From positions 510,742 to 574,741 of the forward strand of contig NZ_FOLM01000002.1 of the NCBI RefSeq assembly GCF_900112355.1: a stretch of 64,000 bases of DNA. Direction: 5' to 3'. Numbering within the stretch: the first letter of the stretch is position 1; each line of letters starts with the position of its first letter. The notes beneath the pieces are model-generated. The model was not told the DNA's origin and did not search any database. It saw only the letters and a list, made by a program, of their open reading frames with translations. The position numbers and the translations under genes are program-made. This stretch comes from Streptomyces aidingensis. Its GTDB lineage: Bacteria > Actinomycetota > Actinomycetes > Streptomycetales > Streptomycetaceae. Positions 43,785 to 52,637 of the stretch are shown piece after piece.

Positions 43785-45327
43785 GTGGGATCTTCGGAAC
43801 TGCTGATCAACCTGGACCGGGCCAGCCGGGTGCCGCTGCGGCAGCAGCTGTGCGACGAGATCGCCGCCGCGGTGCAGGCCGGACGGCTGCGGCCCGGCGG
43901 CCGGCTGCCCGCCACCCGGGAGCTGGCCGGAGAGCTCGGCGTCTCCCGCACCGTGGTGGTCGGCGCCTACGAGCTGCTGCGCGCCCGGGGTCTGGTCATC
44001 GCCCGTCGCGGCTCCGCCACCACCATCGCCCCGCACGCCGCCGACCCGGCCCCGGCCGCCGCGGGTGCGCCGCCGCCCGCACCCCGCACCCCGCTGCTGC
44101 CCAAGTCCCCGCTGGCCGGCGGCACCGACGGCGCCGGCGGCCTGATGTGGCGGCCCTGGCCCGCGCCCGGCGCCGCCGGGGACACCGGCCCGGCGATCGA
44201 CTTCCGGCACGGTACCCCGGCGCTGGCCGAGTTCCCGGTCTCCCGCTGGCAGCACGCCCTGCAGCGGGCGCACACCCGGGCCTCCACCGCCTCCCTGGGC
44301 TACGGTCCGGCCGAGGGCTCGGCCGAGCTGCGCGCCCGGATCACCGAGCTGGTGCGGCGCAGCCGCGGCCTGGACGCCCCGCCCGGCCGGGTGGTGGTCA
44401 CCAGCGGCGCCACCCAGGCCACCGACATCCTGGCCCGGCTGCTGGCCTCCGGCCCCGGCGATGTGATCGTCATCGAGGACCCCGGCCACACCGTGCTGCG
44501 GCAGATCTTCGGCTCCTCCCCGGCCGCGGCCGTGGTACCGGTACCCGTGGACCACGAGGGGCTGCGGGTCGCCGAGATCGACGGCCGGGTGCGGGCCGCC
44601 GGGCACGATCCCGGCCGGGTCACCCTGGTCTATGTCACCCCGTCCCACCAGTTCCCCACCGGCCATCTGCTCTCCCCCCGGCGGCGGCGCGAGCTGCTGG
44701 CCTGGGTGCGGCGGCGCGGCGCGGTGGTGCTGGAGGACGACTACCACAACGAGTTCTCCTTCACCGGTGCCCGGCTGCCCGCGCTGGCCGCCGAGGACCG
44801 GCACGGCAATGTGGTCTATGTCGGCAGCTTCAGCAAGACCCTCTTCCCGGCTCTGCGCCTCGGCTACGCCATCCTGCCGGAGCGGCTGGTGCGGCCGTGT
44901 CTGGGCGTCAAGTGGATCACCGACCGGCTCAGCCCCACCCTGACCCAGGAGGCGCTGGCCGACTTCATCGCCACCGGCGCCTACGCCCGGCACATCAGCC
45001 GGATGTCCCGGCTCTACCGCCGCCGCCGCGGCCATCTGCTGGACACCCTGCGGGACCGCTTCGGCGACCGGGTGCGGATCTCCGGCGAGGCCGCCGGGCT
45101 GCATGTGCTGGTCACCTTCACCGGACTGCCCCGGGACCTGGACGAGGAGGCGATCACCGCGCGCGCCGAACGGCACGGGGTGCGGGTGCACCCGGCGGCC
45201 GGCTATTACCATGCTGGGCACGCCGCCCGAGCCGTCCTTCCTGATGGGCTACGCGGCGCTGCCCCCGCCCCGGATCACCGAGGGCGTCACCCGGCTGGCC
45301 GCCGCACTCACCACCGCCGCCCGCTGA
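43785..45327 (+). pseudogene. MocR-family regulator gene with a frameshift near its 3' end
   Basis: A GntR winged helix (LPATRELAGELGVSRTVVVG) is followed by an aminotransferase fold with VEDPGHT-type and SFSKTLFPALRLGY motifs (the PLP lysine). The reading frame is intact for about 475 codons, to HPAAGYY near 45205. After that the homologous ending (SFLMGYAALPPPRITEGVTR) continues in a different frame and stops at 45327. The total length is one base too long, consistent with an inserted base in TATTACCATG (about 45207-45212). Without the shift the frame runs on to 45872 across the convergent gene. Recent pseudogene or sequencing error. GTG start, leaderless-type promoter. Confidence 0.8.
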
Positions 45328-46144
45328 CCCGGGTCCACGACGCCGGCCCGGCATCGTCCGAGCCGCCGGCCGGCGCGGCGGGCACGGCGGGCAGCACGGC
45401 CCCGCTGCGCCGGTCCGGGTGCAGCACCACGGTGTGCGGCGCCGTCCCGGCCGTCATCCTGGGCGCGAGCACCCGCCGCAGACTCTCCAGCACCTCCGCC
45501 ACATCCTGCCGTCCGCCGGGATGTGCCGACTCCACGGAAATCATCAGCCGCCGCCGTCCGGGCCGGGTGGCCACCACATCACTCTGCCGCCAGTTCCAGC
45601 GCCGGGAGTGGGCCCGGCCCCGCTCGTCCAGAAAGGCGACCTCCCCGGGCTCCGGCCGCTCCGGCGCATCGGGGCTGCCCAGCGGCAGGAACTCCTCCGC
45701 ACCGCTCGCGGGGGCCAGCCGGAACGCGCCGATGCCGGCGACATCGCAGCAGGCGATGGGCAGCCGCGACGCGAGCGAGTGGGCGTTGCACAGATCCACC
45801 AGATCGTTGATGCGCGGCAGCCGCTCGCCCTTGGCCGGGCGCCGCAGCAGGGACTCGGAGGCGCAGGGATAGCGGCCGGGGGTGATCGCCACCGCCCGGT
45901 GGGCCTCCCGCCACTCCCTGATCCGGGGCAGCGCGGCCACCCCGGACCGGCCGCGGATGCCCGCGGCCAGCGCTTCGTCCTCGGCGGCGGCCAGCAGCCG
46001 CGCCACCTCCGGGTCGCCGGTGCCCACCTCGATCTCCGCCACCCCGAGCAGGCCGATCACATAGTCCGGCACCCGCTGGAACACCGTGTCGTCCACGGTG
46101 AAGGTCAGGGCAGCCCTCCGCTGCGTCCTCGTCGTCTGCGTCAT
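45308..46144 (-). CDS. B3/B4 tRNA-editing-domain protein
   Basis: A 278-residue protein with the B3/4 fold of the phenylalanyl-tRNA synthetase beta subunit (TVDDTVFQRVPDYVIGLLGV, RYPCASESLLRRPAKGERLP and LVDLCNAHSLASRLPIACCD). Free-standing B3/4 proteins are thought to act as trans-editing factors that clear wrongly charged tRNA or free D- or unusual aminoacyl groups. The C-terminus carries a variable Pro/Ala-rich tail. The 3' end overlaps that of the frameshifted MocR gene by 20 bp. Confidence 0.82.
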   Translation of the reverse strand: MTQTTRTQRRAALTFTVDDTVFQRVPDYVIGLLGVAEIEVGTGDPEVARLLAAAEDEALAAGIRGRSGVAALPRIREWREAHRAVAITPGRYPCASESLLRRPAKGERLPRINDLVDLCNAHSLASRLPIACCDVAGIGAFRLAPASGAEEFLPLGSPDAPERPEPGEVAFLDERGRAHSRRWNWRQSDVVATRPGRRRLMISVESAHPGGRQDVAEVLESLRRVLAPRMTAGTAPHTVVLHPDRRSGAVLPAVPAAPAGGSDDAGPASWTRVSGRRW

Positions 46145-46237
46145 CCGGCAAACGCTAGGCAACCCTGCCCCCGCCGCGGAGACCAATCCCGCCCCGCTCC
46201 CGCAGACCACTTCCCGGGGCCGGCCCCGGGCCGGGGC

Positions 46238-47017
46238 TCAGCCGAAGCGGCCGGAGATGTAGTCCTCGGTGGCCTTCTCGCTCGGGTTGGAGAAGATCTT
46301 GTCGGTCGCGTCCACTTCGATCAGCCGGCCCGGCTGGCCGACCCCGGCCAGGTTGAAGAACGCCGTGCGCTCCGAGACCCGGGCGGCCTGCTGCATGTTG
46401 TGGGTGACGATCACAATGGTGTAGCGCGACTTCATCTGGTCGATCAGGTCCTCGATCGCCAGCGTGGAGATGGGGTCCAGCGCCGAGCAGGGCTCGTCCA
46501 TCAGCAGCACATCCGGCTCCACCGCCGTGGCGCGGGCGAGGCACAGCCGCTGCTGCTGGCCGCCGGAGAGTCCGGCCCCCGGCTTGTGCAGCCGGTCCTT
46601 GACCTCCTTCCAGAGGTTGGCGCCGCGCAGGTTCTTCTCCACGAGGTCGTCGAGCTGGGACCGGCTGTAGCGGATGCCGTTGAGCCGCACCCCGGCGAGC
46701 ACGTTGTCGTAGATCGACATGGTGGGGAACGGATTGGGCCGCTGGAAGACCATGCCGACCGTGCGGCGCACCTGCACCGGATCGACCCCGGGTCCGTACA
46801 GGTTCTCGTTGTCCAGCAGCACCTCGCCCTCGACCCGGCCGCCGGGGGTGACCTCATGCATCCGGTTCAGGGTGCGCAGGAAGGTGGACTTGCCGCAGCC
46901 GGACGGCCCGATGAAGGCGGTGACGGACCGCGGCTCGACATGCAAGGTGATGTCCTCGATCGCCTTGTGGCCGCCGTAGTAGGCGTTCAGCCCGTTGACG
47001 TCGATGCGCTTGGCCAT
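46238..47017 (-). CDS. pstB: Phosphate ABC transporter ATPase
   Basis: A 259-residue ATPase that powers high-affinity phosphate import. It has Walker [10 protein letters not shown] (residue ~40), Q-loop [13 protein letters not shown], signature [14 protein letters not shown], Walker [14 protein letters not shown] and the switch His in [13 protein letters not shown]. Length and sequence are standard for PstB. It is the last gene of the pstSCAB operon, 74 bases after pstA. Confidence 0.97.
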   Translation of the reverse strand: MAKRIDVNGLNAYYGGHKAIEDITLHVEPRSVTAFIGPSGCGKSTFLRTLNRMHEVTPGGRVEGEVLLDNENLYGPGVDPVQVRRTVGMVFQRPNPFPTMSIYDNVLAGVRLNGIRYSRSQLDDLVEKNLRGANLWKEVKDRLHKPGAGLSGGQQQRLCLARATAVEPDVLLMDEPCSALDPISTLAIEDLIDQMKSRYTIVIVTHNMQQAARVSERTAFFNLAGVGQPGRLIEVDATDKIFSNPSEKATEDYISGRFG

Positions 47018-47091
47018 GGTGGGTGTGTCTCTCTTCTGCAGGGCTTCTGCGGGGCTTGCGCGGGGCTCGGCGGGGGTTGCCCGGTGCAGCC

Positions 47092-48387
47092 TCAGCGGCC
47101 GGTCTTGGGGGCCTTCCAGCGGGCGACGCCGCGGGCGACCAGGTTCAGGATCATGATCAGGACGATCAGCACCAGCGCCGCGGCCCAGGCCCGGTCGTAT
47201 GCCTCCTCGGTGCCGTAGCCCCACTGCTCGTAGACGAACAGCGGCAGTGAGGACTGCGGCCCCTCAAAGGGATTGGCGTTGATCAGATTGCTGCCGAAGA
47301 CCAGCAGCAGGATGGGCGCGGTCTCGCCGGCGATCCGGGCGATCGCCAGCATCACCCCGGTGGTGATCCCGCCGATGGCGGTGGGCAGCACCACCTTGAG
47401 GATCACCCGCCACTTGGGCACGCCCAGCGCCAGCGCCGCCTCGCGCAGCTCGTTCGGCACCAGCTTGAGCATCTCCTCGGTGGCCCGCACCACGATCGGC
47501 ATCATCAGGATCGACAGCGCCAGCGCGCCCGCGAAGCCGGAGTAGCCGAAGTCCAGCGCCATGATCCACAGGGTGAGGACGAACAGGCCGGCCACGATCG
47601 AGGGGATGCCGGTCATCACATCGACGAAGAAGGTGATCGCCCGGGCCAGGGAGCCGCGCCCGTACTCCACCAGATAGACGGCGGTGAGCAGGCCGATCGG
47701 GATGGCGATCAGCGAGGCCAGCGCCACCTGCTGGAGGGTGGCCAGCAGCGCGTGATAGATGCCGCCGCCCTGCTGCCAGCTCAGCACCCCGTTCATGGAG
47801 TGGGTGAGGAAATCCCAGCTCACGGTGGGGATGCCACGGGCCACGGTCTCCCAGACCAGGGAGGCCAGCGGCAGCACGGCGACCAGGAAGCTGGTCCAGA
47901 TCAGCGACAGGGCCAGCTTGTCCACGGCCTGCCGCCGGCCCTCCACCGCGGCGGTCAGCGCGAAATTCGCGGCCACGAAGACCAGCGCGGCGATCAGGCC
48001 CCACTGGACCCGGCTGTCCAGGCCCGCCACCAGGCCGACGGCGACGGCGAAGGCCAGGGAGCCGACCGCCAGGCCGAGCGGGGTCCAGCGCGGCAGCCGG
48101 GGCCGGCGCAGCCCCATCGTGGGCGGACGCACCGGCGGGGTGATGATCACCCGTTCCTGGTGCTCCTCCACACGGGTCTCGGAGGGCACCTCCGCCGGCC
48201 GGGCGGTCTCCGGGTGCACGGGCACGGACTGGCCGGAGACCATGGGCGCCACCGCGGCCAGCTCATGCGCGGCCCGGTCGTGCTCCTGCGCCACCCCGCC
48301 GTTCTCGGGGGCCACCTCGGGCGGGCGGGGCGGACCCCCGCGGCGCTCGGGGCCGGGCTCGTTGCGGGTGCGGTCGGTGTCGCTCAT
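47092..48387 (-). CDS. pstA: Phosphate ABC transporter permease PstA with long N-terminal extension
   Basis: A 431-residue permease subunit. The transport core from about residue 100 has six membrane segments and the EAA loop region ([20 protein letters not shown]), where PstB docks. Residues 1-100 form a hydrophilic, Pro/Glu-rich extension ahead of the first membrane segment ([20 protein letters not shown]), longer than in E. coli PstA. The ATG overlaps the pstC stop codon by four bases, which supports this start; an internal Met at residue 91 is the alternative. Confidence 0.93.
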   Translation of the reverse strand: MSDTDRTRNEPGPERRGGPPRPPEVAPENGGVAQEHDRAAHELAAVAPMVSGQSVPVHPETARPAEVPSETRVEEHQERVIITPPVRPPTMGLRRPRLPRWTPLGLAVGSLAFAVAVGLVAGLDSRVQWGLIAALVFVAANFALTAAVEGRRQAVDKLALSLIWTSFLVAVLPLASLVWETVARGIPTVSWDFLTHSMNGVLSWQQGGGIYHALLATLQQVALASLIAIPIGLLTAVYLVEYGRGSLARAITFFVDVMTGIPSIVAGLFVLTLWIMALDFGYSGFAGALALSILMMPIVVRATEEMLKLVPNELREAALALGVPKWRVILKVVLPTAIGGITTGVMLAIARIAGETAPILLLVFGSNLINANPFEGPQSSLPLFVYEQWGYGTEEAYDRAWAAALVLIVLIMILNLVARGVARWKAPKTGR

Positions 48388-49340
48388 GCGGCGGCCCCCG
48401 AGTATTCCTTGTGGCGGGCGATGATCAGCCGGGCCGCGCCGTTGACCACCAGGGTCAGCAGGAACAGCACCAGGCCGGAGGCGATGAGGGCGTCCCGGCC
48501 CATGGAGCCGGCCTCCTTGAACTGGCTGGCGATGTTCTGCGCGAAGGTCGCGCCGCCGGATTCCAGCAGGCTCAGGTTGATCAGGAAGGCCGGGGAGAGC
48601 ACCGTGGCCACCGCCATGGTCTCGCCCAGGGCGCGGCCCAGGCCCAGCATGGAGGCGCTGATGACGCCGGAGCGGCCGAAGGGCAGCACCGCCATCCGGA
48701 CCACCTCCCAGCGGGTGGCGCCGAGCGCCAGCGCGGCCTCCTCATTGGCCTTGGGCGTCTGGAGGAAGACCTCCCGGGTCACGCTGGTGATGATCGGCAG
48801 GATCATGATCGCCAGCAGAATGCCCACGGTCATCAGGGAGCGGGCCGGGGAGCCGTCGTAGGACAGCACGCCGGTCCAGCCGAAGAACTGGTCCAGCCAT
48901 TCGTACAGCCCGGTCAGCCGGGGCACCAGGAACAGCGCGCCCCACAGGCCGTAGATGATGCTGGGCACGGCGGCCAGCAGATCGACGACATAGCCGATCG
49001 GGGTGGCCAGTCTGCGCGGTGCGTAGTGCGAGATGAACAGCGCGATGCCGACGGCCACCGGGACCGCCAGCAGCATGGCGATCAGCGAGCTGGCCACCGT
49101 GCCGAACAGCAGGACCGCGATGCCGAAGACGGGCGGGTCGGCGTTGGCGTTCCATTCGAAGGTGGTGAGGAAGTTGCCCTCGTTGGCCCGGATGGCGACG
49201 ACGGCGCGCGCCGTGAGGAAGACGGCGATGGCCGCCATGATCGCCAGCAGGGCGATGCCCGCGCCCTTGGACAGACCGCTGAAGATCCGGTCCCCCGTGC
49301 GGCCGGTCGAGGGCGGGGAGGCGGTGGTTGTCGGTGACAT
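48384..49340 (-). CDS. pstC: Phosphate ABC transporter permease PstC
   Basis: A 318-residue permease subunit with six membrane segments and the cytoplasmic EAA-type loop NEEAALALGATRWEVVRMAV. GIALFISHYAPRRLATPIGY and VPSIIYGLWGALFLVPRLTG are typical of PstC. It pairs with PstA to form the channel through which phosphate from PstS passes. Spaced 67 bases from pstS and overlapping pstA by four bases; part of the PhoP-controlled operon. Confidence 0.96.
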   Translation of the reverse strand: MSPTTTASPPSTGRTGDRIFSGLSKGAGIALLAIMAAIAVFLTARAVVAIRANEGNFLTTFEWNANADPPVFGIAVLLFGTVASSLIAMLLAVPVAVGIALFISHYAPRRLATPIGYVVDLLAAVPSIIYGLWGALFLVPRLTGLYEWLDQFFGWTGVLSYDGSPARSLMTVGILLAIMILPIITSVTREVFLQTPKANEEAALALGATRWEVVRMAVLPFGRSGVISASMLGLGRALGETMAVATVLSPAFLINLSLLESGGATFAQNIASQFKEAGSMGRDALIASGLVLFLLTLVVNGAARLIIARHKEYSGAAA

Positions 49341-49407
49341 TCCTGGATCTCTCGGTCTGGGGAGCGGCAGGCGGCGGCCGGCCGGCGGCGGGAGCCGGGC
49401 GCGGCGG

Positions 49408-50532
49408 TCAGCCCAGGTCGGCGATGCGGTCGCGGACCTGCGTGATGATCTCGTCGGGGATGGCGGCGTAGTCGATCCGCGTGATCTTCTGCTGGCCCTC
49501 CTCGCTCGCGATGTAGCGCAGGAAGGCCCGCGTCAGCTCGACGGTCTCCGGGTCGTTGCCCCGGTCGCAGACGATCTCGTAGCTGACCAGCACGATCGGG
49601 TAGGCCCGCTCGGCGGTGGTGGTGTAGTCCAGCTCCATGGCCAGGTCGGCGCCGGTGCCGATGACGGTGCCGGAGGCGATGCCGGCGGAGGCGTTCTCCA
49701 CGGTGGCCGCCACGGGTTCGGCGGCGCCGGTGTCGATGAGCACCGTGTCGATGCCGTTCTGGTGGGCGTAGGAGAGCTCGAAGTAGCTGATCGCGCCCTC
49801 GTTCTGCTGCACCATGCCGACCAGCCCCGAGGAGCCGTCGGCGGACTGGCCGCCCTTGCCCCGCCAGTTCTTGTCCGGCTCGTAGGGCCAGGCGTCGGGC
49901 GCGGCGCCGTGCAGATAGGAGGTGAAGTTGTCGGTGGTGCCGGAGCCGTCGGAGCGGGAGAACGGGGTGATCCGCGTCTCCGGCAGGTCGGCGTCCGGAT
50001 TGAGCTCGGCGATGGCCGGGTCGTTCCAGGCGGTGATCTCGGAGTTGAAGATCCGCGCCAGGGTCTCGGCGTCGAGCACCAGGTCCTGCACGCCGGGCAG
50101 GTTGTAGCCGATGGCGATCGGCCCGGCCACCATGGGCAGGTGGATGGCCCGGCCGCCGTCCCGGCAGACCGAGCGGGACTGCTCGACCTCGGCGGGGCTC
50201 AGCAGCGAGTCGGAGCCGGCGAAGGCGGTGGTGCCCTGGAGGAACTCCTGGATGCCGGCCCCGGAACCGGTGGGCTTGTAGTTCACCTGTGCGTCAGGGC
50301 AATTGGCCTGATAGACGTTGACCCATACCTCCATGGCGTTGGCCTGCGCGGTGGAGCCGGAGGCCAGCAGGGTGCCGGGGGGACCGCACTCGATGGTGTC
50401 CGACGAGAAGTCGACGGCACCGGGAATCCCGGTGTTGTCGTCGGTGCCGCAGGCAGTGAGGAGCAGGGCGGCGATGGCCGTTGCCGTGCCCAGTGTGCGG
50501 GTGCGGCGTACGGTCGCGCGCGAGAGCTTCAC
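49408..50532 (-). CDS. pstS: Phosphate-binding lipoprotein PstS
   Basis: A 374-residue extracellular phosphate-binding lipoprotein. The lipobox is LLLTAC with the Cys at about residue 28. Phosphate ligands lie in SGSTAQANAMEVW, SRSDGSGTTDNFTSYL and GAISYFELSYA, the conserved blocks of PstS. It is the first gene of the operon. The start is the GTG at 50532 with GGAAGGA before it; an in-frame codon five positions upstream is the alternative and would lie over that site. PHO-box repeats 20-95 bp upstream indicate strong induction under phosphate limitation. Confidence 0.96.
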   Translation of the reverse strand: MKLSRATVRRTRTLGTATAIAALLLTACGTDDNTGIPGAVDFSSDTIECGPPGTLLASGSTAQANAMEVWVNVYQANCPDAQVNYKPTGSGAGIQEFLQGTTAFAGSDSLLSPAEVEQSRSVCRDGGRAIHLPMVAGPIAIGYNLPGVQDLVLDAETLARIFNSEITAWNDPAIAELNPDADLPETRITPFSRSDGSGTTDNFTSYLHGAAPDAWPYEPDKNWRGKGGQSADGSSGLVGMVQQNEGAISYFELSYAHQNGIDTVLIDTGAAEPVAATVENASAGIASGTVIGTGADLAMELDYTTTAERAYPIVLVSYEIVCDRGNDPETVELTRAFLRYIASEEGQQKITRIDYAAIPDEIITQVRDRIADLG

Positions 50533-50551
50533 TGACGTCCTTCCCACATGT

Positions 50552-50626
50552 CAGGTGAATCAATGTCCACGTTCAAGGTGAAAAGTAAAGTGAACAAGGC
50601 GATCGACCGGCAAGCGTGAGGTGAAC
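50552..50626 (-). promoter_or_regulatory. PHO box of the pst operon
   Basis: On the minus strand, GTTCACCTCAC (50626 down), GTTCACTTTAC (50595 down), TTTTCACCTTG (50584 down) and TGATTCACCTG (50562 down) repeat the GTTCACC core of the Streptomyces PhoP site, mostly at 11-12-bp steps. The remaining 50627-50887 shows no gene. Confidence 0.75.
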
Positions 50627-50842
50627 GCAGGGTAAATCAAGGGCGGCGATGACATGACGTAGCCCTGCGCGGTGTCGGAGAGTGACGAGCCCCGTCGTCA
50701 GCCCCCGCCATCGGCCCTCATCCAGCACGGTAGGCCCGCGCGGCGTGACGCGCCGCTCAGGCGTGCGGGATACTGCCGCGGTGCGGACCGCGGCAGCAGG
50801 TCCGGCCGGGACCGACCGGTTTCCGGATGGATTCGGTACTCT

Positions 50843-50859
50843 ATACGGGTTGGGGGTAT
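50843..50859 (+). promoter_or_regulatory. Candidate CsoR operator at the csoR promoter
   Basis: ATACGGGTTGGGGGTAT has ATAC/GTAT arms and G-rich centre, like CsoR sites, and overlaps a TATACG -10 hexamer (50842-50847). CsoR usually represses its own gene until copper binds. Confidence 0.45.
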
Positions 50860-50887
50860 TTGCGCCCGCAGGCCCAGGGAGGACGTC

Positions 50888-51226
50888 ATGAGCACCGTCC
50901 AGCCGACCGTCGGCCCGCTCGACCGTGAGCACGACCCCGAGCACACCCACGGCTACAGCAAGGACAAGGACGCCCATCTCAAGCGGCTGCGGCGGATCGA
51001 GGGCCAGGTGCGCGGCCTCCAGCGGATGGTGGAGGAAGACGTCTACTGCATCGACATACTGACCCAGGTGTCGGCCTCGACCAAGGCGCTGCAGTCCTTC
51101 GCCCTGCAACTGCTCCAGGAGCATCTGCGGCACTGCGTGGCCGAGGCGGCGGCCGAGGGCGGGCCGGAGGTGGACGCCAGGGTGGAGGAGGCCACCGCGG
51201 CCATCGCCCGCATGCTCCGCACCTGA
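50888..51226 (+). CDS. csoR: Copper-sensing repressor CsoR
   Basis: A 112-residue all-helical repressor that leaves DNA when Cu(I) binds. The Cu-binding set is complete: Cys in DVYCIDIL and the His/Cys pair four residues apart in LLQEHLRHCVAEA, with DAHLKRLRRIEGQVRGLQRM forming the DNA-contact helix. The His-rich N-terminus (HDPEHTHGY) is common in the family. GGGAGGAC precedes the ATG. No copper chaperone or P-type ATPase gene adjoins it, as in S. coelicolor and S. lividans, where CsoR acts at distant promoters. Confidence 0.94.
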   Translation: MSTVQPTVGPLDREHDPEHTHGYSKDKDAHLKRLRRIEGQVRGLQRMVEEDVYCIDILTQVSASTKALQSFALQLLQEHLRHCVAEAAAEGGPEVDARVEEATAAIARMLRT

Positions 51227-51277
51227 GCCCGGGCGCGCGGACCTCCGCCCGCCGGGTGCCCGCCGACTGCCCGCCGA

Positions 51278-52198
51278 CTACCCGCCCGGGTACGCCACCG
51301 CGCCGGTGAAGATGTGCTCGGCCGGCGGCATGTCGATGACCACCGGCGTGCCGAAGTCGTACAGCACGGTGGTGGAGCTCACCTGCACGGGCACGCCCGG
51401 CGCCGGCGGCGCGGTGGAGGCGAAGCTGAAGTGGTGCCGGATACGGCGCAGCACCCCGTCGTCGTCGAGATAGGCGTCGAACCGCACCGCGGTGTCGGTG
51501 AAGCCGTCCACCGCGGCGGCCAGTTGCTCCCGGCTCTCCCGGTCGTCCGCGGCCCGGGCCGCCTCCGCGATGTCCGTGATCCCGCGGAACCGGCGCAGCG
51601 TCTCGCCCTCCACCTCGACCTCGCCCAGGTCGTCCGCGTGCTGCACGCCGCGCAGCAGCTCGGCGGCGGTGATCGGGTCGGTGGCCCCGCCGGTGACCAG
51701 ATTCCCGTCATGGATGGCGGCCACGTCCAGCCGCACCCATTTGTCCGGCGGAACCCCCTCGCCGCGGTTCTTCAGATACAGCTCGCCCGGCAGGAACAGC
51801 TCGGTGACCGGCGGCTGTTCGGCCGCGGACGGATCGGCGGGCAGGGTCACGGCGAGTTCGCCGACCCGGCGGCGGTAGTCGAAGCCGCCCCGGCCGTGAA
51901 TGGTGATGCGGGTGCCGCCGGAGGCCAGCTCCACGGCGGTGCGGGCCCGGGAGGAGCCGGCCTCGGCCAGCAGATCGGGCACCTGGCGGATCAGCTCCAC
52001 CGCCTCCCCGGCGGTGCGGGTGTCGGCGGCGGCGCCCACCATGGAGCAGCCCGTCACGGCCAGGCCGAGCACCAGCAGACCGGAGGACGCCAGCAGCCGG
52101 GGAGATGCGTTTCTGCGAAACCTCCGGGGGTGGCCGCCGCCCCGCCCGTCCCGTCCGCCGCCGCCCGAGCCTGCCCTTTGCCGACGTCGCGCCCTCAT
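51278..52198 (-). CDS. LppX/LprG-type lipoprotein
   Basis: A 306-residue predicted lipoprotein. A long basic N-terminus (about 35 residues, many Arg) leads to the signal segment LLASSGLLVLGLAVTGC, a standard lipobox. The body (VELIRQVPDLLAEAGSSRAR, RGGFDYRRRVGELAVTLPA, VQVSSTTVLYDFGTPVVI) follows the LppX/LprAFG pattern of half-barrel proteins that carry lipids across the envelope. An in-frame ATG seven codons upstream (52219) is the alternative start; neither has a good ribosome-binding site. Confidence 0.77.
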   Translation of the reverse strand: MRARRRQRAGSGGGGRDGRGGGHPRRFRRNASPRLLASSGLLVLGLAVTGCSMVGAAADTRTAGEAVELIRQVPDLLAEAGSSRARTAVELASGGTRITIHGRGGFDYRRRVGELAVTLPADPSAAEQPPVTELFLPGELYLKNRGEGVPPDKWVRLDVAAIHDGNLVTGGATDPITAAELLRGVQHADDLGEVEVEGETLRRFRGITDIAEAARAADDRESREQLAAAVDGFTDTAVRFDAYLDDDGVLRRIRHHFSFASTAPPAPGVPVQVSSTTVLYDFGTPVVIDMPPAEHIFTGAVAYPGG

Positions 52199-52317
52199 GG
52201 CCTGTCGACCCCCAAGCATCTTCGCGTCTCAGTTCACCGCACTCACTGACCCGCTTAACGAAGCCTTCGGACACCCGTCACGGGCTGACCGGGGGCATAG
52301 CCCGATACGGTGGTGAC

Positions 52318-52629
52318 GTGCGCAAGGCGACTGGCAGGAGGGCCTGGAAGATACTCCGCGGGGGCCAGGATCCGGCGTCCGGCGCGTCCTCCACGGGGGA
52401 CGGACCGGCCCTGCCGGACATCCCGGGCCACCGGATCGTCCTGGTCGAGCGCGGCCCGTTCCTCTCGCCGCGCTGCGACTGCGGATGGTACGGCCCGGCC
52501 CGCCGCTCCCGGCCGCTGGCCCGCGAGGAGGCCGCCGCCCATCTGGCCGCCCTCCACCCCGCCCCCACCGACATCCCCGCCGACACCCCCGCCGACGAAG
52601 GCCGCGGCTCCCCGGCCGGGGACGGCTGA
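52318..52629 (+). CDS. Small Cys-containing streptomycete protein
   Basis: A 103-residue protein. The recognisable core is VLVERGPFLSPRCDCGWYGP-ARRSRPLAREEA, with a CDCGW pair that could bind metal in a dimer; the tail is Asp/Pro-rich and disordered. Similar short proteins occur in streptomycetes but no function is known to me. TACGGT (52306-52311) ends six bases before the GTG, so translation is probably leaderless. It converges on the PAP2 gene nine bases away. Confidence 0.65.
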   Translation: MRKATGRRAWKILRGGQDPASGASSTGDGPALPDIPGHRIVLVERGPFLSPRCDCGWYGPARRSRPLAREEAAAHLAALHPAPTDIPADTPADEGRGSPAGDG

Positions 52630-52637
52630 CGCACCCG

